From positions 25,546,380-25,610,379 of the forward strand of contig NC_059379.1 in assembly GCF_019703515.2 (NCBI RefSeq): 64,000 bases of DNA. Direction: 5' to 3'. The notes beneath the pieces were generated by a model, which was not told where the DNA came from, made no database searches, and saw nothing but the letters and a program-made list of their open reading frames with translations. Position numbers and translations under genes: made by a program. This DNA comes from Myxocyprinus asiaticus (taxonomy: Eukaryota > Chordata > Actinopteri > Cypriniformes > Catostomidae). Shown here piece by piece: positions 57,173 through 64,000 of this stretch (positions are counted from its first letter, which is position 1; every line of letters begins with the position of its first letter).

Positions 57173-57720
57173 TTGGGATGGTGTTCTTCAGCTTGCAAGC
57201 CTCACCCTTTTTCCTCCAAACATAATGATGGTCATAATAGCCAAACAGTTCAATTATTGTTTCATTTGACCAGAGGACATTTCTCAAAAAAGATCTTTGT
57301 TCCCATGTGCACTTGCAAACTGTAGTCTGGCTTTTTTTTATGGTGGTTTTGGAGCAGTGGCTTCTTCCTTGCTGAGCAGCCTTTCAGGTTATGTCTATAT
57401 AGGACTCATTTTATTGTGGATATAGATACTTATCTACCTGTTTCCTCCAGCATCTTCACAAGGTCCTTTGCTGTTGTTCTGGGATTGATTTGCACTTTTT
57501 GAGCCAAAATACATGAATCTCTAGGAGACAGAATGCATCTCCTTCCTGAGCAGTATGATGGCTGCGTGGTCCCATGGTGTTTATACTTGTGTACTATTGT
57601 TTGTACAGATGAACGTGGTACCTTCAGGTGTTTGGAAATTGCTCCCAAGGATGAACCAGATGTGTGGAGGTCCACAATTTTTTTCTGAGGTTTTGGCTGA
57701 TTTCTTTTGATTTTCCCATG
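57084..57720 (-). pseudogene. Tc1 transposase, N-terminal half, first catalytic Asp lost
   Basis: Begins [14 protein letters not shown] at about 57718 and frameshifts in a 7-A run (57676). It resumes [20 protein letters not shown] and RSSVQTIVHKYKHHGTTQPS, the paired HTH, stopping after LEETGR at 57430. Downstream frames give NVLWSNETIIELFG and YVWRKKGEACKLKNTIPT. The first DDE Asp (usually SDET) is Asn. The region past 57172 toward 57084 is inserted DNA. Confidence 0.85.
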
Positions 57721-58106
57721 ATGTCAAGCAAAGAGGCACTGAGTTTGAAGGTAGGCCTTAAAATACATCCACAGGTACACCTCCAATTAAGTACACCTCC
57801 TATCAGAAGCTAATTGGCTAATTGTCTAAAGGCTTGACATCATTTTCTGGAATTTTCCAAACTACTTAAAGGCACAGTTAACTTAGTGTATGTAAACTTC
57901 TGACCCACTGGAACTGTGATATAGTCAAATAAAAGTAAAACAATCTGTCTGTAAACTATTGTTGGAAAAATTACTCATGTCATGCACAAAGTAGTTGTCC
58001 TAAATGACTTGCCAAAACTATAGTTTGCTAATATTAAAAAGGTGGAGTCGTTAAAAAATTTGTTGTAATGACTTCAACCTAAGTGTAAACTTCTGACTTC
58101 AACTTA

Positions 58107-59279
58107 CATCTTACTTGACACTTATAACTTTCTTAACCTGAACTACTTGCTCATCCACAAGGTAGGGATGGGAGGTCGATGGGTGGCCGATAATGATGTT
58201 GTATCAAAAATATCGATCCTCACACAAAAATATAAATTCTAAAAAAAAAAAATAATAATTAGGGATATTATTATTTGGTTACCATGAACATGAACAATAA
58301 TCATAAGCTTCAAAGTAAAATAAAAAGGATTAGGCTATATTAGCAAATAATTGTGCAGGATGGGAACTATTTCTTCTTTCGCTCATCTTAACATGCATGC
58401 TGAAAGATATAAGCAGACAAGTGCTTGCACCATCACTAGGCTCATTCAAACAAGAGGGATCGGTGCCTTGTAGAGCTAATGATAGAAAATCAGAGAAACA
58501 GCTTCTGGAGTAAATTCATGCTAAAATAACAACATATGCAAAGGTGACATTTCTTATAATGAGCTTGTGTGTATTTGTTGTTAATAAGTAATTAAAAAAA
58601 TAGTTAGCCATTGTTTAACTAAGTAATATTGTAGTAACCATGTGTGTTTCTTTTTATTTTTTGGCTGAAACCATGGTTTTACTACAGTAATATTGTAGTA
58701 GTAATCATGGTTTATTGTGTGGTAACTAAATACTATGGTTAAACTTTAATTACTGTATTGAAACCATGGTTAATGTTTCTAAGGGTAAACAAAACAGAAG
58801 TTAAATAATTTTCTGTTAAGGCTCACAAATGTAACAAAAAATGAAATAATAATGACCTGAATTATGATAAAAATCATATTTTAAATTACCCATTTTATCC
58901 CAAGTCAAATCAGTTTAATTGAAGTATCAGTATTGGTCTCGGTATCAACGATATTGGACTTGAAATTATTGGTATCGGATCGAAAAGAAAATAAGTGGTA
59001 TCGCTCATCCCTACCACGAGGTTCCCGCTTAGCTTCTGACACCTGAGTCCAGCCTTCATCGATTTGATTGGCTATCTCAAATGACATTGACGAGCAATGT
59101 TAGACTACTGAGCACGCTAAAAATTAAACCTTTTAAAACCATTATGTTATTCTTGCAACAACTTAATGATAATTAGACAGTGGTGCATAATGGACTGCGG
59201 CAGAACAGCAACAAGAATATCAATTATGGCCAAATCTGATTATTGGAGAAGACTTGTCCCCTCATATTGTGGTTACGGC
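58107..59279. repeat. mrpl58 intron with ACCATGG repeat
   Basis: 58627-58775 holds repeated (A)ACCATGGTT and GTAGTAACCATG blocks like those at 18903-19053, including GCTGAAACCATGGTTTTACTACAGTAATATTG. The rest of the intron is unassigned. Confidence 0.5.
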
Positions 59280-59380
59280 CCTGTATGGACCTACAGAGCT
59301 GAGATATTCTTCTAAAAACCTTAATTTGTGTTCTGCAGAAGAAAGAAATTCATACACATCTGGGATGGCATGAGGGTTTA
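59280..59380. mobile_element. Foldback MITE, family A, right-arm fragment
   Basis: GGACCTACAGAGCTGAGATATTCTTCTAAAAA and AGAAATTCATACACATCTGGGATGGCATGAGGG match the right arm of the copy at 43029-43318. Confidence 0.6.
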
Positions 59381-59560
59381 ATTTGACCAGAAGGCTGCTT
59401 TATTGACAAACCCATTCCCTTGACCACGTCTATGTTACATAAGGCAGATCCTACACATAATGATATATAAACAATTATGTGTGCAGAATATCTTCACACA
59501 GTGCTGGAATGAATACAATATCAGCATAGTCCTTGGTACAGTACAGCAACATTATATTAC

Positions 59561-59620
59561 CCTTGTTGACATGTTGACCACCTGGTCCACTGCTCCGACT
59601 ATATGTTATCTTCAGTTTAT
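59561..59620 (-). pseudogene. mrpl58: mrpl58 (ICT1) GGQ exon
   Basis: Acceptor TTCTTGCAG|ATAAACTG and donor AACAAGG|GTAATA bound 60 nt that, with G from the exon before, read DKLKITYSRSSGPGGQHVNK. This is the GGQ loop of class-I-release-factor-like peptidyl-tRNA hydrolases. ICT1 is the mitochondrial large-subunit protein that frees nascent chains from stalled ribosomes, and the GGQ glutamine positions the hydrolysis. This exon is intact, and splice phase 1 matches both neighbours, giving NKV-GTKAEV across the next junction. Gene status depends on the downstream lesions. Confidence 0.88.
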
Positions 59621-59713
59621 CTGCAAGAAGACATAACTTCAGTATCTACTGGCTACAGTATATTAGTTATCATATCACACATCTTCATCCTGAACATCTT
59701 GAAGACTACTTAC
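59621..59713 (-). other. Short mrpl58 intron
   Basis: 93 bp between donor GTCG|GTAAGT and acceptor TTGCAG|ATAAAC. Confidence 0.75.
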
Positions 59714-59741
59714 CGACTGGGACATGTGAAAGCCGATCATC
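59714..59741 (-). pseudogene. mrpl58: mrpl58 (ICT1) short upstream exon
   Basis: Acceptor TTTCATGTCAG|GATGATC and donor CCAGTCG|GTAAGT bound 28 nt reading DDRLSHVPV plus one base. In frame with the GGQ exon this gives HVPVDKLKITYSRSSGPGGQ, which parallels the D-IPLDRL-ISY-RSSGPGGQ run of ICT1. The preceding first exon, with the mitochondrial targeting sequence, was not found between here and 61500. Confidence 0.78.
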
Positions 59742-59975
59742 CTGACATGAAACAAGACTTGTTTACATAAGCATTGCCATAATATTGCACATCACTGATA
59801 ATCACAGAACAAAGCTGGACATAAATTCTGCTTAAAAAAAGAAAAATGTTTCAATGTAACTGTTTTAAAATAATTCCTTCTCGGTATGTGCGTAGTTGGT
59901 AACACGGTCTGATACGGTTTTTTTTTTTTCATTCTAGGCGAGCAAATAAACTACAGTATATGCAAGTAATATGAA
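59742..59975. other. Probable mrpl58 intron or upstream sequence
   Basis: Nothing else recognised. Confidence 0.35.
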
Positions 59976-60046
59976 AGTTCCACTGAGATTTGAAATCAGA
60001 TCACTGAATTCAGCATCCAGAGTGCTAACCATTACATCATAGAACC
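59976..60046 (-). pseudogene. tRNA-Gln (CTG) pseudogene
   Basis: The minus strand reads GGTTCTATGATGTAATGGTTAGC..CTCTGGATGCTGAATTCAGTGATCTGATTTCAAATCTCAGTGGAAC, clearly a tRNA-Gln with anticodon CTG in loop TGCTGAA. Disruptions include G in place of U33, a mismatched anticodon stem, a mutated D arm and B box (GATTTCAAATC), and a weak acceptor end. It is unlikely to be transcribed or charged. Confidence 0.8.
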
Positions 60047-60108
60047 TCTTTGATGCCTTCTGTTCTAACATCTATATCTAAAGGAACATGCAAGGGCTAA
60101 TATTAGGT

Positions 60109-60605
60109 AAAAGAATATTCCGGGTTCAACACAAGTTAAGCTCAATCCACAGCATTTGTGGCATAATATTGATTACCACAAAACTAATTTTGCCTTGCCC
60201 CTCCTTTACTTAAAAAAAAATTTAGGTTACAGTGAGGCACTTACAATGGAAGTGAAAGGGGGACAATTTGTGAACATACTCACTTTTTCAAATGAATAGC
60301 CACAAGACATAAACATTATACATGTAAACATGATTTTAGTGTGATAAAATCACTTATTAACCTTTTCTGTGTAAAGTTATTGCCAATTTTAAAACTTTCG
60401 TTGCCATGATGATGTAATGTCAACAAACCCTAAAACAACTGTAAAAATTACAATTTAAACAACTTTACAGCACAAATAATAGATGAGTTTTAACAGAAGA
60501 ATTAATGCAAGTGCTTTTACAAAATTATAAGCTGCATTTCTGCCTTTAAACCCTCCAAAAATCGGGTCCTTTCACTTCCATTGTAAGTGCCTAGCAGTAA
60601 CCCAG

Positions 60606-60638
<33 letters not shown>

Positions 60639-60749
60639 TTTTAAGAAAATGAGGAATGAGTCGAACTTATTTTTTGGTGGTAATCAACATTTTGTCACAA
60701 ATGTTGTCAGTTGATCTTAACTTGTATTGAACCCAGAATATTCCTTTAA
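60109..60749. mobile_element. Foldback MITE, family B
   Basis: Starts AAAAGAATATTCCGGGTTCAACACAAGTTAAGCTCAATCCACAGCATTTGTGGC and ends TTGTATTGAACCCAGAATATTCCTTTAAG. Inside are paired GTTACAGTGAGGCACTTACAATGGAAGTG and CACTTCCATTGTAAGTGCCT blocks and a (TTA)n run at 60611-60638. Confidence 0.85.
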
Positions 60750-60750
60750 G

Positions 60751-60804
60751 TGCTTGTACTATGTAAATATCTGTCTGAATGTGACACTTGTCTGATTTAC
60801 CTCG
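60751..60804. repeat. Shared flank of the two family B copies
   Basis: TGCTTGTACTATGTAAATATCTGTCTGAATGTGACACTTGTCTGATTTACCTC is the inverse of 56023-56085 apart from a small gap. Confidence 0.7.
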
Positions 60805-61035
60805 GAGTAATGATGAGCAATTGGTCAGAACTGGTCAGACACATGAAAGGGAATATTTTGCACTTGTAAGGCAATTTCTGTATAATACTCCTTACAATGT
60901 AAAAGTTTCCTTGTTGATCTGAATTTTATACAACTGTGTGATGTACTAATCGCAACATGCTTATATAGATTGGGTAGTTCGGCAAATACTATAATGCAAA
61001 TGCACAAACAATACGTGATTGTGTCAAAAACTATT

Positions 61036-61108
61036 CACCCCAGATGGGACTCGAACCCACAATCCCTGGCTTAGGAGGCCAGTGCCTTATCCATTAGGCC
61101 ACTGGGGC
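61036..61108 (-). tRNA. tRNA-Arg (CCT)
   Basis: Minus-strand cloverleaf. Acceptor is GCCCCAG / CTGGGGT (with the G1-U72 also found in vertebrate tRNA-Arg-CCT) plus G. D arm is GGCCTAATGGATAAGGC. The anticodon stem CTGGC/GCCAG encloses CTCCTAA with anticodon CCT. T arm is GTGGG TTCGAGT CCCAT. A and B boxes are intact. T-rich AATAGTTTTTGA follows as terminator. It lies between the divergent mrpl58 and wdr45b genes. Confidence 0.95.
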
Positions 61109-62923
<1,815 letters not shown>

Positions 62924-62998
62924 GATGTTTTGCATGTGGAATGGAAAATGGATTCAGGGTGTATAACTCAGACCCTCTTAAAGAAAAGGAAAAACAAG
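62924..62998 (+). CDS. wdr45b: wdr45b (WIPI3) coding exon 2
   Basis: Acceptor CCCACCAG|GATGTT and donor CAAG|GTGAGC bound 75 nt reading, with the G from exon 1, [20 protein letters not shown] and EKEKQ. This is blade 1 of the propeller and agrees with vertebrate WDR45B almost residue for residue. Phases match exon 1 and exon 3. Confidence 0.95.
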
Positions 62999-63548
62999 GT
63001 GAGCCTGCTATTTACTCAAATACATTTGACATTGCTGCTCATGTGTAATTTCTAAATGTCATCTGCTATTATATGTACAAGTAAGTGCAGACTGGCCAAT
63101 GTCGCAGACACAGTGCAATGTGAAAACACTCCAAATAAGAGAGTTCAGCCTCAGACAGGGATAATACAATAAGGCATAATACTATATAATGATATATGGA
63201 AGTTACTAACTTCCTCAGAACAGACATTTCTGAATATGTGAATAATTGGGTATATGCAGAAGTTCTTTAGGTATGAATACATGGTGATTCAGTCATGATT
63301 TTTTTAGCACATTCAGACGGTCTGCAGATCTTGTTTTTCATGGAAAAGGAGTAATTATAACCACAGAAACACATTTCACCCACAATTAATGTCATTTCTT
63401 TTAGAAACTATAAGGAATAGCAACAGATGCATCTGTTTGTTATTCATTTACCATTTAGAGTCAGTTTATGAGATCTTTGTCGGGGATAGTTATCCTCGTT
63501 TTATTGCTGGAGCTGTTGACTCTAATTAATTGTTCTTTTTGCTCTCAG
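62999..63548 (+). other. wdr45b intron 2
   Basis: 550 bp, GTGAGC to GCTCTCAG. Confidence 0.85.
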
Positions 63549-63650
63549 AGTTTCTTGAGGGAGGAATCGGTCACGTGGAGATGCTTTTTCGGTGCAATTA
63601 TCTTGCACTTGTTGGAGGAGGAAAAAAACCCAAGTACCCTCCCAATAAAG
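63549..63650 (+). CDS. wdr45b: wdr45b (WIPI3) coding exon 3
   Basis: Acceptor TGCTCTCAG|AGTTTC and donor AAAG|GTAGAT bound 102 nt reading [20 protein letters not shown] and [14 protein letters not shown]. The [12 protein letters not shown] strand-turn is typical of WIPI proteins. The three exons cover about 81 residues. The FRRG-type lipid-binding motif and the remaining blades lie beyond the window, so the gene is partial. Confidence 0.95.
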
Positions 63651-64000
63651 GTAGATTTTTTTTATTTTTTTTTATCACAGACAGCGGATAAATAAATAGC
63701 TTTATGACATAATTATGCATAAAATAAGATGTGTATAAGGTGACTCATGTTGAGCACCATTACATGTCAGTGGTATTTCAAAAAGCCTGTTCAAATCAAA
63801 TCCCTTAATTGTCACTCAACCATATACACAAGTGCAACAGTGGGTGAAATTATTGGGTGCAGTTCCAAGCAACATAGCAGTATGACAATTACAATAAACA
63901 TCTGATTTACACAACAGTTTACACGTCTTGTTACACAACACAATATACAATATACGCCTAATAATATACAGTATACACAAAATAAGAAGACTGCATACAA
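63651..64000 (+). other. wdr45b intron 3 (partial) with a probable repeat
   Basis: From about 63795, AATCAAATCCCTTAATTGTCACTCAACCATATACACAAGTGCAACAGTGGGTGAAATTATTGGGTGCAG looks like the inverse of a LINE-type 3' tail common in fish. The class is uncertain, and it runs off the edge. Confidence 0.4.

Larger units (their letters stand above)
54580..58104 (-). mobile_element. Sleeping-Beauty-type Tc1 transposon carrying a nested insertion
   Basis: The left terminus CAGTTGAAGTCAGAAGTTTACATACACC and the right terminus (inverse GTTGAAGTCAGAAGTTTACACTTAGG) are inverted repeats. Inner direct repeats (TGGGTCAGAAGTTTACATACACT at 54775; AAACTTCTGACCCACTGGAA at 57894) give the IR/DR arrangement of salmonid-type Tc1 elements. 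TA lies at 54578-54579 and 58105-58106. Without the 1.9-kb insert at 55261-57172 it would be about 1.6 kb, full length. The transposase runs on the minus strand. It sits in an mrpl58 intron. Confidence 0.92.

Overview
This is a eukaryotic, AT-rich, repeat-packed window. Its repeats (Sleeping-Beauty-type Tc1 elements, a Gmr1-like LTR element, a DIRS-type RT, an L2-type LINE, cyprinid-style foldback MITEs and tRNA-derived SINEs) and its intron-containing genes point to a teleost fish, most likely a cyprinid. No bacterial-style operons, riboswitches or CRISPR arrays are seen.

Host genes are few. (1) A tmem100-like gene lies on the minus strand at 29338-30035, with one coding exon, a small 5'-UTR exon and a TATA box. 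(2) Five exons of mrpl58/ICT1, the mitochondrial GGQ peptidyl-tRNA hydrolase, lie on the minus strand between 59741 and 52439. Their splice phases match at the 5' end, but three reading-frame lesions follow and no N-terminal exon was found. (3) The first three coding exons of wdr45b (WIPI3) lie on the plus strand from 61625, and the gene runs off the right edge. The human orthologues of all three sit on 17q, so this looks like a conserved-synteny block diluted by transposons. RNA genes are tRNA-Arg(TCG) at 47868, initiator tRNA-Met(CAT) at 48094, tRNA-Arg(CCT) at 61036 (minus), and a decayed tRNA-Gln copy at 59976 (minus).

Layout: 1-4900 is non-genic, with a perfect 8-bp-TSD MITE at 3331-4075. 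4994-9807 is a complete but dead LTR retrotransposon (minus) whose pol order is PR-IN-RT-RH. 10594-11295 is a solo LTR. 11995-12936 is a second, truncated Gmr1-like LTR-gag, fused to a DIRS-type RT and a repeat-rich tail (12937-17040) that is itself split by a hAT-like element. 17-29 kb is non-genic, with MITEs, SINEs, microsatellites and telomere-like minisatellites. 28-34 kb holds tmem100 among foldback MITEs. 34-43 kb is non-genic, with another minisatellite cluster and a half Tc1. 43.4-45.4 kb carries a two-exon Myb/SANT-like gene ending in a MITE-related terminus. 45.7-47.7 kb has a zinc-finger relic and an L2-type LINE tail. 49.2-52.1 kb holds a full-length dead Tc1 and an inverted pair of Tc1 fragments. 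52.2-61 kb is the mrpl58 locus, its largest intron filled by a Tc1 that contains a hAT-like element that in turn contains a foldback MITE. 61.2-64 kb is wdr45b.

I found no operational novel system. The most unusual items are the Gmr1-like domain order, the degraded mrpl58 copy, the Gmr1-DIRS chimera with long tandem repeats, and the MITE terminus beside a Myb-like gene.
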